Source: Asterias rubens (Eukaryota; Echinodermata; Asteroidea; Forcipulatida; Asteriidae). Taken from it: DNA of 64,000 nt. The stretch covers positions 15,973,634-16,037,633 of the forward strand of contig NC_047065.1 in assembly GCF_902459465.1 (NCBI RefSeq), written 5' to 3'. The translations under genes and the position numbers were made by a program. Shown piece by piece: positions 41,601 to 50,590 of this stretch (positions are counted from its first letter, which is position 1; every line of letters starts with the position of its first letter). Below the pieces are notes generated by a model. It searched no databases. It was not told the DNA's origin and was given only the letters and a program-made list of their open reading frames with translations.

Positions 41601-42466
41601 AAAGAAGATTATTAATAAGTATGCTTCCCTAAAATTATCATCGTAACTTATCGAGATATTTAGCGCAAATGCAGTATCCTCGAGGCACAACAAATAACAA
41701 AAACAATGACATGAAAAAAATATAATAAAGCGCCATTTAGTTACAAAAATAATGTGTAGCTCGTGTCTCCTTGCGGTCTCGTCGCGTTAGTGCAAGCAGC
41801 ATCAACACAGTGCGCCCTCTAAAAAAATTTTGATAATTTAAACTGTAGTATACAAAAATACAACAGATTAACAGAAAACTTTACAATACAAATATAGAAT
41901 CAATAGGCCCGAAATAACACAGCAAATACACTGTCTACATTACTACAATACAAATGAAATAGTCAGTGAATCGGTCCTACTAAAAGCCGACAACTCGCCG
42001 ACAACGCCGACAACAAGTCCAGAGCGCCGACAACTCTATGGTATATTGGCAATTTTCGAGGTAATTAAAACTTGTTGGCGGCGAGTTGTCGGCGCTCTGG
42101 ACTTCTTGTCGGCGTTGTCGGCGAGTTGTCGGCTTTTAGTAGGACCCCAGTGAATACATGACACAAACTTCCCCAAACTTTGGTTAAGAATTATTAACCA
42201 GCCAAGTATTGAACATTTCCGAACATTGTTTTGTTACATTGTCCATTTTTGAGGTAGTTTATAAAAAGTAAACAAATTTTGTGAGATTGATTGAGCTACC
42301 TCCGACCTAGCCCCACTTGTGTGGCCAAGGGTCAGCTGTCCTTGGCCACATGACAAGTGGGGCTACCTCCGACCATGGTCGATTGAAAATGAGAACAAAG
42401 TCGAACATACCCAATCACTGACTTCTTTTCCAGCACTGGAAAATTCCCATCATCTACTTGACACAT
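32636..42466 (-). CDS. CTU2: Cytoplasmic tRNA 2-thiolation protein 2, complete, 14 exons
   Basis: CTU2 (NCS2) works with CTU1 to 2-thiolate the wobble uridine of cytosolic Lys, Glu and Gln tRNAs, with sulfur from the URM1 pathway. Exons, 5' to 3' on the minus strand: 42466-42411, 41582-41508, 40688-40610, 39913-39854, 39555-39495, 39339-39230, 38754-38534, 37749-37564, 36996-36823, 36553-36484, 35819-35623, 34634-34571, 33954-33896, 32687-32636. All are GT-AG and join in frame to 487 residues; human CTU2 is about 515. N-terminal MCQVDDG matches the family. CxxC pairs at residues 25/28 and 43/46 fit the zinc site. SGGQCSS at 76-82 is the degenerate PP-loop expected for this non-catalytic partner. 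Later blocks are GQSKEERS, GFPW, GDSGTRLSSGILTDLAKGRG, LVRPMREFTTKEI and FPSTVSTVFR; C-terminal CSMC (360-363) and CYGC (441-444) are the second cysteine set. The middle (exon 7) is variable, as in relatives. ATG has A at -3. Confidence 0.97.
32865..33252. mobile_element. TTAA-type foldback element, family A
   Basis: It opens TTAAAGGCAGTGGACACTA and closes CCAATAGTGTCCACCGTCTTG; the right TTAA has been lost by mutation. The orientation is opposite to the copies at 16172 and 58137. It lies in the last CTU2 intron. Confidence 0.87.
33282..33415. repeat. Dispersed repeat shared with 55438-55553
   Basis: GGGGCTGAAACCGGGTTACC, GGCCGGTAGAGCAGAATGC and neighbouring text match the sequence at 55438-55553 in inverted orientation. 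No ends or coding content were recognised. Confidence 0.6.
33520..33720 (+). pseudogene. Possible non-LTR retrotransposon C-terminal scrap
   Basis: One frame reads VWNNLPQEQSTVQ, resembling the VWNSLP signature near the end of many LINE reverse-transcriptase proteins. A neighbouring frame continues AFKTDALEHVTQHY. The frame shift between them suggests decay. The fragment is too short to name a clade. Confidence 0.4.
34028..34505. mobile_element. Foldback cluster related to 552-955
   Basis: The left part (34028-34095) matches the element at 552-625. Inside, GACTTGGTGCAAGAC at about 34155 pairs with GTCTTGCACCAAG near 34238. Further right, GGGAATAAAAGGGTA near 34401 pairs with TACCCTTTTATTCCC near 34489. 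It is either one complex element or several adjacent hairpins. Confidence 0.55.
34728..35330 (+). mobile_element. tRNA-derived SINE, interrupted
   Basis: Head AGTGGCTGAGTGGTGAGG and box TTGGTTCGAGTCCTGG are good A- and B-box matches. The body stops at GTCCTGTGTGTTGTG (34890) and resumes at AATGCGTGTAATCGAACC (35252) and GCTCACCCCGATGTTTC. A family B element fills the gap. Confidence 0.8.
34891..35252. mobile_element. TTAA-type foldback element, family B, inside a SINE
   Basis: It opens TTAAAGGGAAGGTACACG and closes AACGTGTACAGTGCCTTTAA. The central AAGACTTCTAGCTAGAAGTC palindrome is present. It sits at a TTAA in the SINE body. Confidence 0.9.
35928..36240. repeat. Repeat related to 23540-23668
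   Basis: AAGCCCTTTTGAGGTATGG at 35930 and the CACCCAAACCAAACAGTA end near 36220 match parts of the inverted repeat at 23540. The middle (GTGCGTTTTGCAGTGAAGTG, GACGCGGCATTAAT) is GC-richer and unassigned. Confidence 0.45.
37241..37300. repeat. (TTTG)n microsatellite, about 15 units
   Basis: An uninterrupted TTTG run in CTU2 intron 8. It equals the CAAA tail of the minus-strand SINE that follows, as at 10400-10435. Confidence 0.95.
37301..37530 (-). mobile_element. SINE with (CAAA)n tail, minus strand
   Basis: GGGATATAAACACTAAGTTA, CTGATCTCTCTCATACAAAC and TGAAATCAGCGGTTAGCTT match the copy at 10440-10625. The tRNA-like head is lost after about 37510. Confidence 0.7.
37797..38182. mobile_element. 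TTAA-type foldback element, family A
   Basis: It opens TTAAAGGCAGTGGACACTA and closes AATAGTGTCCATCGTCTTTA. The body shows GAGACCTCTAGTTTAGAATT and GAGGTCTCGAAATC as a central hairpin. It lies in CTU2 intron 7. Confidence 0.88.
39650..39775. repeat. Hairpin related to 19116-19246, diverged
   Basis: AGACCGTGTCCGAATTGGTG and GGCTACGGCTGCGGCTACG on the left pair loosely with GCCGTAGCCGTGGTCGTAGC on the right. The CGTGTCCGAA end is shared with the TUBGCP2 3' hairpin; the right terminus is lost. Confidence 0.65.
39978..40098. mobile_element. Family B fragment
   Basis: It begins TTAAAGGGAGGGTAAAAG and fades after about 120 bp, with TTTCACTTCAAAGTAATG. It abuts a full family B element at 40099. 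Confidence 0.6.
40099..40466. mobile_element. TTAA-type foldback element, family B
   Basis: The ends are TTAAAGGGAAGGTAAACG and ACGTGTACCTTCCCTTTAA. The central AAGACTTCAAGCTAGAAGTC palindrome and GTTACTTCAGAGGGAGACG are present. It lies in CTU2 intron 3, about 145 bp downstream of exon 3 in gene direction. Confidence 0.9.
40755..41105. mobile_element. Degraded TTAA-type element
   Basis: Landmarks in family order are TCCTTTGGTAATATTCAAG, CTCACTTGGTGTATCCC, AAAAAACACCCTTGTTGC, TTCTTGAAAACTAC and TTCAAAGGGAGTC. Both termini are eroded, making this one of the oldest copies. Confidence 0.65.
41199..41441. repeat. Palindrome with tRNA-like B boxes
   Basis: TTTGGTTTTTACCTATACAC at 41199 is matched by TATAGGTAAAAACCAAA at 41422-41440. 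The arms share AGCACTGTATACTCAGTAC and ACAGGCATGTTACTCGG. The centre holds GGATTCGAACCCACG and GTTCGAATCCCACC in opposite directions. It appears to be two SINE-derived halves head to head. Single arms recur near 13690, 17190, 24830 and 56810. Confidence 0.8.
41973..42146. repeat. Near-perfect hairpin, 64-bp arms, CTU2 intron 1
   Basis: GGTCCTACTAAAAGCCGACA starts the left arm (41973-42036), and its reverse complement ends the right arm (42083-42146), with one mismatch in 64. The loop is 46 bases. CGCCGACAAC-like units repeat within each arm. The near identity suggests recent origin or conversion. Confidence 0.93.
42297..42375. repeat. Hairpin flanked by a 12-bp direct repeat
   Basis: TAGCCCCACTTGTGTGGCCAA and its inverse TTGGCCACATGACAAGTGGGG form the stem; only the first 20 bases are cited as pairing. 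CTACCTCCGACC occurs at 42297-42308 and again at about 42364-42375, as a target duplication would. It lies 36 bp from CTU2 exon 1. Confidence 0.8.
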
Positions 42467-42733
42467 GATCCAACGGCTCACGAAGAAAGAAAGACAAACA
42501 AAGTAAAAGAAACAATATTTTGCTAATTAACTGGATTTAGATTAGGACAAGAAGGACGAAACACTATTGAATTGCCATTCAATTATGCAATGGTGCTGAG
42601 CAAATGGTCGTCAAAATACGGTACAATGGCACCATACCAACATTTCCGATAGATAACGTGGTTAAAGTGTGTCTGGCCCCTGCACGCCGCATCGCAACAT
42701 TATGTTCGGTTCAACAAAGGTCAACAAAGGGCC

Positions 42734-42769
42734 GGGGGGGGGGGGGGGTGGGAGGGGGGAGGGGGGGGG
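42734..42769 (+). repeat. G-rich tract, possible G-quadruplex
   Basis: About 36 bases with several runs of more than five G separated by single T or A. It lies about 270 bp upstream of the CTU2 ATG; the G-rich strand is the one not matching CTU2 mRNA. C-runs near 43480-43503 are similar on the other strand. Confidence 0.7.
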
Positions 42770-42988
42770 TTGCTATCGGGAAAAAAGTTTGTGGGCGCGG
42801 TCAACAAACATCGACATGCGCTGTGTTCTTTTTTTTTTTTGTAAACCCAATTTTATGTTCTTACAATAACGTTTTGGGTGATCATTTAGAGTATGTTACA
42901 AACTGTGGGCGCTGTGTACAAACTTTTGTGGAGATTTGATAAATTAATGCCGAAAATGGAAAAGATAATCTATAGTGCCTGTATGCAA

Positions 42989-43118
42989 AAGCTAGACCCA
43001 GTCGGGGGGCGCTGTACTCCTTTTTTCAAATTGACATTTTTCGAAATTTTGACATTCTCGAGAATGTCAAAACTTCGAAAAAATGAGTACAGCGCCCTAG
43101 TTACTGGGTCTAGCCCTT
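42989..43118. repeat. Inverted repeat with CTAGACCCAGT ends
   Basis: CTAGACCCAGTCGGGGGGCG at 42991 is matched by GCGCCCTAGTTACTGGGTCTAG ending near 43113, of which the outer 11 bases are perfect. The core pairs GACATTCTCGAGAATGTC. GAGTACAGCGCCC is shared by both arms. Confidence 0.8.
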
Positions 43119-43128
43119 TGCTATTTGT

Positions 43129-43236
43129 GGCCTGAAAATAGTTTTGATACGATTTTCAAGGGGCTGGAAGGAGCTTGACCCAGGCCTGAAAATAGTTTTG
43201 ATACGATTTTCAAGGGGCTGGAAGGAGCTTGACCCA
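43129..43236. repeat. Perfect 54-bp tandem duplication
   Basis: The unit starting GGCCTGAAAATAGTTTTGAT at 43129 is repeated without change from 43183 to 43236. Identity over 54 bp suggests a very recent event or an assembly artefact. Confidence 0.93.
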
Positions 43237-43448
43237 CTATAGTAGACGGAGTGATTGATAGTGGATAACAACGGCGCTCGATAAAAGCACGCTACGGCAT
43301 ATTGATATGTTTTTATAGCTCTATGGTTTTTGGTTTTGATAGATTTAAATGTTTTTTAGTATATTTTTGTTAATCACTTCATGCACCTGTTTTTTTTTTA
43401 TTAAAAAAAAAAAAAGGTTTTGGCCCACATGAGAAATGCTGTTTACCT

Positions 43449-43538
43449 CTTGGCAGTTCTTTGAACAAAGCTTGAATCCCCCCCCCCCGCACCGCCCCCC
43501 CCCCCGTGATTTTGTTCAAAGGGTCAAATTCTTGCCAG
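43449..43538. repeat. Foldback around C-runs
   Basis: TTGGCAGTTCTTTGAACAAAG pairs partly with TTTTGTTCAAAGGGTC and TTCTTGCCA on the right. Long C runs occupy the loop. Part of a repeat-rich stretch upstream of CTU2. Confidence 0.5.
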
Positions 43539-43739
43539 TTGAGGGCGCCCTAATATTGAATCAAACAAACTTTTTCGCTCACTTTAGTTTCTGCTGCGGT
43601 GGTCGTCACGCACGTTTGGTCGTCTGCTGACTGTTTTTGATCTCCCCTTTAAATTTCACCTTTCTCTCTGTTTCTAGTCTGACAATGATTTTGTATGTTG
43701 ACAAAGCACTCATGGAGGGCAAAAACAATCACCGGATGT

Positions 43740-43958
43740 TCACCCTTTTGTGAATTTAAGGGCTGACCTAGTCGTGAGACGAGTTGTTTTTCGTTTGGTG
43801 TTTGGATCTTTTCTCGCTCACACTTTTACAGCAGTCACATCATCACCACACACACACCGCACAACATCAAAAGCAACAAATCACGTCTGCACACAGTCGG
43901 CCAGCCTGAACAGACGTACCTTCACACTAGGTTGTGCATATTATTCATTGGATTGTTT
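43740..43958 (+). promoter_or_regulatory. Candidate 5' UTR exon between divergent genes
   Basis: This stretch is less AT-rich than its surroundings, has no recognised repeat, and ends at a strong donor (TTT then GTGAGT at 43959). Its frame into the phosphoesterase exon at 53931 has a stop just before the junction, so it could only be non-coding. It could be the first exon of that gene, giving a 10-kb first intron. The evidence is indirect. Confidence 0.25.
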
Positions 43959-43979
43959 GTGAGTATAAACTGCTTTTAT

Positions 43980-45470
43980 TGCAATGTTTTTTATTTGAGA
44001 AATGTCATTAGAAAATTGAATTATGATTGTAATTTACTAATTAACGGTGTCCTAATTTTAGTAATTACCTGATAAAGCTGTTTTGGTATTCTACTTTATT
44101 TTAAAACTTAGATTTAGAAGATAAAAAAAAAAAAAAAAAATATTGCTTGTATTTTAAGATTGGTTGTTACTAGAGTAAGAGTAAATTTAAACTAAAAATG
44201 TCCATTGTTTTTATTATGTGAAGGAGAATGGACGAGAAAGTGTAGATTCGTGAAGAGAATGTACGAGCCGAAGGCGAGTACATTGTATTCATGAATCTAC
44301 ACTTTTATGGAGTCTATTCTATTTCCCCCATGGGTTGTGTAACAGTTTCAATGAGCTGGGTTTCTCAATAGCAACAACACTAGTTTGTCTATCTAATTTC
44401 CATCTAATTAAATTGGAAGATAACATATTTTCAGCTATGTTTTGTTGCACTTCATGCTATCCTTCAATTTGGAAAGAGTAATTTTCAAGTTGAACTAAAG
44501 TTTGTAATGAATCTATTATTATGTTACGATTATGTTACAAATTCGTAAAAATACTCTACACTTTCAACAATAGACTGACGTCACAGAAATAGTTTAATAA
44601 ATAAAGATTAATTAATATACATTTTTAGTGGTAAAGTTTCAACTAATGTACAAAAGTTAAAAGTTTACAATTTTTGGAGCATAACTATTTTAATGCTATG
44701 TTTTTCTGTGTGTTTACAATTTTTACAAGTTTGCAATGATTTTATTTTACTGAGCACGAGCAATGGTTTTCCCTTCAATTAGAGTTTCCCTTCAATTAGA
44801 ATTTCTCCCACACAGAACAAATTTTCTTGAAATTTAACTTTGTTTGCCAACGCAGACATGCACCCAAATATTTGTGTAATTTTGAAGGTAAAAAAACTAA
44901 AATGTGATCATCGTAAACCTCAATCCTCACTTGTCAGTAGGAGGATGGTTGGTTTCGATGATGCTACTACTGCTAGTGGAGATCCCGTCTTAATATTACA
45001 AAGCAAGACAGGTGGATACCTGATAACAAACATTTTTATAACATATATTTCACTGTTGTCAGATTATGAGTTTTTAATTTTCTGATTTAAAATGTATACT
45101 ACAAACTACATGAGAGGTATTCAAAGAAATTATGCAGAGTAAAAAAAAAAATGAGTCTAGTGTCCGGGTCCCTGAAAAAAAAAAAAAAAACTCTTTGTAC
45201 AAGACCAAAATTAAAATAAGACAGAACTTTCTGACCCAGCTTAATATTGTGAACAGGAGGCACTAGGTAAGAAAAGATTTGTCCTTAGGGGTATTGAGTA
45301 CTTCATATCAAGTGGTATTTCATCAGATTCAAAGGCAACATTTGAACTTACATGTACTATCTTTTGCTCAAGATGTTTGTGTAGAATGTATAATATATAA
45401 ATTATTTCATTATAAAAACACACACAAGACAGCGTGCTGGCTTGTCCAGTCAACAATTTACTGACCCGAC
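43980..45470. other. Intergenic, one hairpin, no gene seen
   Basis: The only clear structure is an inverted repeat at 44237-44309: AAAGTGTAGATTCGTGAA versus TTCATGAATCTACACTTTT. An 81-residue frame at 44840-45085 has no recognisable motif. A-runs lie at 44126-44143 and 45177-45190. Confidence 0.45.
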
Positions 45471-45474
45471 ACCG

Positions 45475-45763
45475 TAAGGCCAAGCAAAAAAATAAACATG
45501 TTTAGCGTCCCCGCCCACTTCCTTTTTAAGAGGCTGTCTCCTTTAAAAAATTAATGATGTTTTTTTAATGGATAAAAAGAGATGTATTTCAACGGTCTCA
45601 TCAAGAAAATACTTTTACGTTAAAAATGTGTCGGGCAGTCATTAATTAAAGAAAAAGGGTCCTCTTCCTTTCCTTTTTTTTTAAATCTTGAAAATTAAAA
45701 ATAAAAAGCCCCTCCTCCTCCCCGGACGCTAAACATGTTTTTTTTTTTACACGGCCTAACTAC
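45475..45763. mobile_element. Foldback element (AAACATGTTTAGCGTCC arms)
   Basis: AAACATGTTTAGCGTCCCCG near 45493 is matched by CGGACGCTAAACATGTTT near 45722-45739, and AAGGCC/GGCCT lie further out. About 290 bp with an AT-rich core. Non-coding. Confidence 0.7.
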
Positions 45764-46584
45764 TGGCCAATAATTCAAACTGACCAAGGCCATAATATAA
45801 TGTAAACACTAATATTATTTGGATTCTATAGACAGGTGAATTCGATTCAAAAGTGCAACAAAATTTTGAGATACTTTTTGAGAAACATATTGAAGGTGTA
45901 ATCTTGACAGGTGCAGTTAGTTAGCAACCACAACACATTAGCGTGGTCATGGTGAAAAGTGTCCATTTGTGTTGGCCCCCTTGTGGCATTCATTAAAAAT
46001 TAATTATTTACTGTAAAAGTGTCTACCAGGCTTGAATTTGGCTCGGAAAGGGAGGTCATTTCATCAGAATTAATTATTATTTTTATTTTACAGTCTACTC
46101 ATTACTGGGCTTGAGTACATGTACAACAAGACATTGGAAAGGAATACACTGATCAAGCATGTCATGTATAATTGTATTCAGTTTTTCCCCATGCACAATC
46201 GAGCATGGGGGCTGGAGCTGGTATGCGCAAACTATTACATGCCGATACACACTAGTTCTTGCCGATTCACCAAACAAAAACACATATAATTAAAAAAAAA
46301 TTATATTTAGGGGTGTAGAGTTAATCGGCCAAAGACCCTTTTTTAAACCAGGGGGTGTGAGCAGAAAGGCATGCTGGGAAAAAATAGTCCGTTCCTTCAG
46401 CCCTCCGTAAGTTCTCCGAGGCCACAGTGAATTCCATCACGAGTGTATGTTGGGCAGAACAAGTAAATTGAATTTTCAAGTACAATTCTTTTAGCGTACT
46501 ATCCTACATACATTACATAGATGGCAGGAATAGACCAGTGCTGGTATTAATTAGGGGGATTTCCAATTAGGGATGCTTTGACTT

Positions 46585-47100
46585 TTCAGGCCTGATACTT
46601 CATGGAGGCAAGAACGGTAATTGCCACTGGCCTCGGTGCCCCTTGAAATGTTCAATTAGAGTGTAAAATTTCCTCATTAGTGTCTGCCTTTGTTTCGTTA
46701 CAACAACAACATGAATGAAATGTCAGCATGATTTGTAGGTGATTAAAAACAAAAACATTACATTTAGACTAGCCCCACCTAGTTTTGTTGTTTACCCAAT
46801 AACTTGAATTTAGGGGAGAAATTTCACAAGCTTAGCTCAATTGTAGCTCATAGTTAAAACGACATCACAGTTGTTTGATGTTGTTGCTGTTGTTGGTGGG
46901 TGTTTTTTTTATAGATTTTTTGTTCATTTGTTTATGGGTCAGTAGACTTCCAGGATTGAAAGATAGGCCTATCTAATGATTTACCAAAATCAAAATTTTG
47001 AGCATCATTTTTTAAAACTTAGATGAAGATATCAAAATTGAAAAAGGCAAGACCCCAGGACTTGAGCTTACTGTCTATGTAAGCAATCCATAAGTTTGGA
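46585..47100. other. Intergenic, repeat fragment only
   Basis: CCTGATACTTCATGGAGGCA and GCCTCGGTGCCCCTTGAAA near 46590-46655 are an inverted fragment of the repeat at 47310 and 50035. Otherwise nothing is recognised. Confidence 0.4.
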
Positions 47101-48370
47101 GAAAGCTGCAAAAAGTAATTATTTTGCTTTTAAAGCAATGAATTACTGTACATCATCTGTGAATGTTTACATTATTAATATTACAGAATGATTTCAACAA
47201 TTTTGACTTCATTTTTAAAAGGAGCAAATCCGGAAATCCTGCAGAGCATTTTTTACCTGTGTTTTTACTATGGCTGGCTAGTAACGAGTGACTATTTAAA
47301 GGGCGTCCTTTGTTTTCTTTTAGAAAGGGCAAGGGCACCAATGCATTTTCTCCTTGATAAAGGGCACCTTATGAGGAAGTTGTAAATTTGTACTAGAGCA
47401 CTTCAAGGGCAACAAGTACAGGCAATCGCCTTTGTTGCCTCCGTGAAGTATCAGGCTTAAAAGGGTTTTGATACCTTTTGTAGATCAAGTTTTTGGCCAT
47501 GACATGAATCCCTACTCACTGTGAATAAAGATGTATAATGCAATTAAATTTACCTGTAGAAGTTTCAGATTCATCTGTTTTCAGGGTTTTGAGAAAACAA
47601 AGTGGAAATCACAGAGCAATGTTTTCAGAAGAGTCACGTTGTATGCTAAAATAATTGTTGTCTCACTGAGACAGAAACAACTATATTATTTGTGTGAGTG
47701 TTTTAGTAATATTTCAAAAACAACCGCACCTCAGGAGGTTTCTACCACCGTTATTTAAACCCTTTGTACTGTCACTTTGCTGACTCAAAGCAAAAATTCT
47801 TATCAAAACCATCCATCATCAATTGATAAAAAGGGTGTATTAGAAAATAGTGGATGTGACATCGGGAGAGAATCAGTTAGAATTGGCCGCTAAGAGGAAG
47901 CTCGATGTGTGAGTCTCACCTGCCTCTGGCCTATAGTCCAGTGTACATTTCGAGCCCGGTAAGAGAATATCTGTTATTGTTTGGAGAATGCTGCAAAAAA
48001 ACCGATTATTTTGCTTTTAGAACAACAAACTCCTGTACGTACATGGACATGCAAATTTTTACTTAGAATGATTTAAAATAAGTCTAAATATCATGTGAGC
48101 ATTTTTGACTTGATTTTGTAAATGCCTGGCGGTATTCTTGACTTATGTTTCTAATAATTATACCTAGTGACTTCAGTGGGCTGTTTTTAAATGTTGTACA
48201 CTCAATGGGCTGACTCAAGGCAAAATTTCTCATCAGACATCAAAAACCACCCCATCACCAATTGATGAAATGAAAAGGGTGGATTAAAAAATAATGGATT
48301 GGACATCACAAGAGTTTAATCAGTTAGAATTAGTCATCAAGAGGGAGCTTGATGTGTGAGTCTCCATGGT
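47100..48370. repeat. Diverged direct duplication, unit about 430-880 bp
   Basis: AATCAGTTAGAATT, GAAGCTCGATGTGTGAGTCTC-like and TGACTCAAAGCAAAAATTC texts at 47775-47920 recur at 48195-48365. An upstream block (GCTGCAAAAAGTAATTATTT at about 47105) recurs near 47988. A different dispersed repeat (ACAGGCAATCGCCTTTGTTG, 47310-47460) sits within. The spacing is uneven, so insertions have intervened. Confidence 0.65.
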
Positions 48371-48601
48371 GATGAGTGGGTCACTTCAAAGAACAAGGAA
48401 AAAGAATACCTTTGGTGGGGAGGATTGTGTTATAGAGCGGAGGGCTCCTTACTTCTTAGAGGAGATGAAGGGTCTTGGGGGGGGGGGGGGGTAGAGGATA
48501 AGGATTTGCTGTGAGAGACTCCCAACACGAGAAAGGGCTTGATTGTTTTGTGTTTTAGGTTGGCTTAGGTTGGTGTTACTGTTCAGCCTGTTTTAACACC
48601 T

Positions 48602-48893
48602 GGGCCAAATTTCGTAGAGCTGCTTCAACAGAAATATATTACTTAACAATTGTCTGCTATTTTGGGGCAGAAATTACACGTAGAAGGACACCACTCACAA
48701 ATTGCACATGATGTGACATTGTAGTTTGTCTTGTAATCTTATTCTGGTGAGCATAATTTTGATGTGTTTAAAAGCAGATGGAATTTGGTACCAATTCTGA
48801 ATATTTTTGGAATTCAGCCCCAATTGTACAGTTTACATGAATGGTTCATAATGTAAATGTACAATTGGGGCTGAATTAAATAAATATTCAAAC
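48602..48893. repeat. Hairpin-element fragment and a separate hairpin
   Basis: GGGCCAAATTTCGTAGAGC at 48602 begins a relative of the copy at 12662. At 48798-48893, GAATTCAGCCCCAATTGTAC pairs with GTACAATTGGGGCTGAATT and the pairing continues into TTACAT/ATGTAA and AATATT; this is independent of the first. Confidence 0.7.
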
Positions 48894-49780
48894 GATACAA
48901 AATTTCCCATGAATCTCCTCAGGTTTTTTGTTGTTGTACTCATAGTGTTAGCCAGGGGGTGTTAGTCTGTCTTGTGGACTCCCTGTTATAATTTTAGACA
49001 ATTTAGACATCCAGTTTTGAAATTTCCAGCAATTTTGGATGTGACCTCGTAAGTGAGTTAAATCTTCTCTTTTTGCTTGTTCAAACAAAAGTTCAGTATC
49101 TTCTCTCGTTTTGCTTTTGAATTTGGGTTTGTAAACAGAATTCTAATAAGTAAAAATGCTAAGCTGCAAATATGTGGAGTCTTCACCCAAAGTCAAGCCC
49201 TGAAACTATTGCCCATTATTTATATACATCAAACCTGAATCAAACAAAATGTTTTTGAAGATCAGCAGCCCTGATGGATTTTTGTTTTCTCTCAATCTGG
49301 ATTTGTTTCTTAATTTGTATTATTGTCCATTATGTGCAAAAAGTGTAATTTTGATAAAGAGTTCATAAATTTGAAGATTTGTAGACCTAAACCAGACATT
49401 AAAATACAGTTTTCTTTTTTATTCTCATTTATCTGCACAGGTGTCAACATGTAGTACACTATGTAGTTAACAAAGATGACAACAGGCTGACGATGGTTAG
49501 ATAGTGTGTGTACAATGTACATGTTGAGTCTAGTGACTGTATAAAGTCTCTGCTGCCGGGGGTGGTATGGGATCAACCTGCTCACTGAGGTCAACTGCCG
49601 TCAAAGATCAAGAACAAGAGGTGGCTAGATGGAGGGGACACATTCTTTACGGAAATGGTAATAATATAGTTTTGTTTTTCAACCCTCATACCATTGTGTA
49701 AAAAAGGCACTAGGGTCGATTTCACAAAACTCTTCCTATAGGACTAGTCCTTGGAAATGCTAATAGAGATAGGACTAGTC

Positions 49781-50028
49781 CAGGGCCCAATTTCATAGAG
49801 CTGCTAAGCACAAAAATTCGCTAAGCATGACATTTCTTCCTTGATAAAAACAGGACCAACCAAATTAATGTCCACGAGATTTTCAGGATAAGCAAACAAC
49901 AGCTGAATACCATTAACCAGCATGCAACAAACAAAAACATTTGGTCGGTAATCCTTTTTTTTATCAAGGAATAAATTTCATGCTAAGCAAATATTTGTGC
50001 TTAGCAGCTCTATGAAATTGGGCCCTGG
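49781..50028. mobile_element. GGGCCCAATTTCATAGAGC hairpin element, complete
   Basis: AGGGCCCAATTTCATAGAGC at 49782 is perfectly inverted at the right end (GCTCTATGAAATTGGGCCCT, to about 50026). The inner arms have GCTAAGCATGACATTTC and its inverse. This is the best-preserved pair of ends of the family in the window. Confidence 0.9.
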
Positions 50029-50034
50029 CCTGTA

Positions 50035-50215
50035 TGCCTCGTTTTCGAAAGGGTAAGGACACCAAGGCGTTTTCTCCTTGGTAAAGGGCACCCTATAAGG
50101 AAATAATGTAGAAAAACTTCTAACAGAACGTTTTAAGGGCACCAAGGCAGTAACCAGGGGGCATGGAGGCAATCGCCTTTGTTGCCTCCCCGAAGTATCA
50201 GGCCTGCTACTAGTA
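50035..50215. repeat. Dispersed repeat (CAATCGCCTTTGTTGCC)
   Basis: GGACACCAAGGCGTTTTCTC, AAGGGCACCCTATAAGGAA and GAGGCAATCGCCTTTGTTGC match 47310-47460. It lies directly after the complete hairpin element, within the outer interrupted element. Confidence 0.7.
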
Positions 50216-50454
50216 TTAAGTCATGTAAGTTAAGCCCGTTTACTGGTACTAACTTCAGATCAGACAAGTCTTATCTTTTGTGAAATAGATCCCTGGACAC
50301 CTGTGGTTTTTGTCAAAGACCAGTATTCTCACTAGGTGTATCCCAACATGCATAAAATAACAACAAATCTTTGCACATTTTGGACTCAATTGGTCATAGA
50401 AGTTGAAAGAGAGTTAATAAAATAAAAAATATTGAGATGTTTTCGAATTTTCAC

Positions 50455-50590
50455 AAATGATATAAGGGGTAGGTAAAAGGCTGTGGACAACTTTTAATGG
50501 TATTTTTGGGGAAGAAAAATTCACTGGAGCAGCATTTGAACGAAAGACCTCCAGAGTAACATGCCAGAACTCTATCAACTGAGCTATCTA
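50455..50590 (-). mobile_element. tRNA-derived SINE remnant, minus strand
   Basis: On the minus strand, TAGCTCAGTTGATAGAGTTC resembles a tRNA A box and GTCTTTCGTTCAAATGC resembles a B box. This head differs from the GTGGCTGAG head, so it represents another SINE group. No tRNA cloverleaf closes. Confidence 0.55.

Larger units (their letters stand above)
49712..50296. mobile_element. GATTTCACAAA hairpin element, interrupted
   Basis: The left end GGGTCGATTTCACAAAAC with GGACTAGTCC lies at 49712-49780, and the right end CTTATCTTTTGTGAAATAGATCCC at about 50269-50294 is cut from it by two other repeats. Confidence 0.7.

Noticed and set aside
42604..42939. A glycine-rich 111-residue open frame
   Set aside because: The glycines come from the G-rich tract; there is no start context, splice support or motif.
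44840..45085. A possible exon in the intergenic region before the phosphoesterase gene
   Set aside because: The 81-residue frame matches no family, has no good flanking splice sites and does not supply a frame-compatible start for the exon at 53931.
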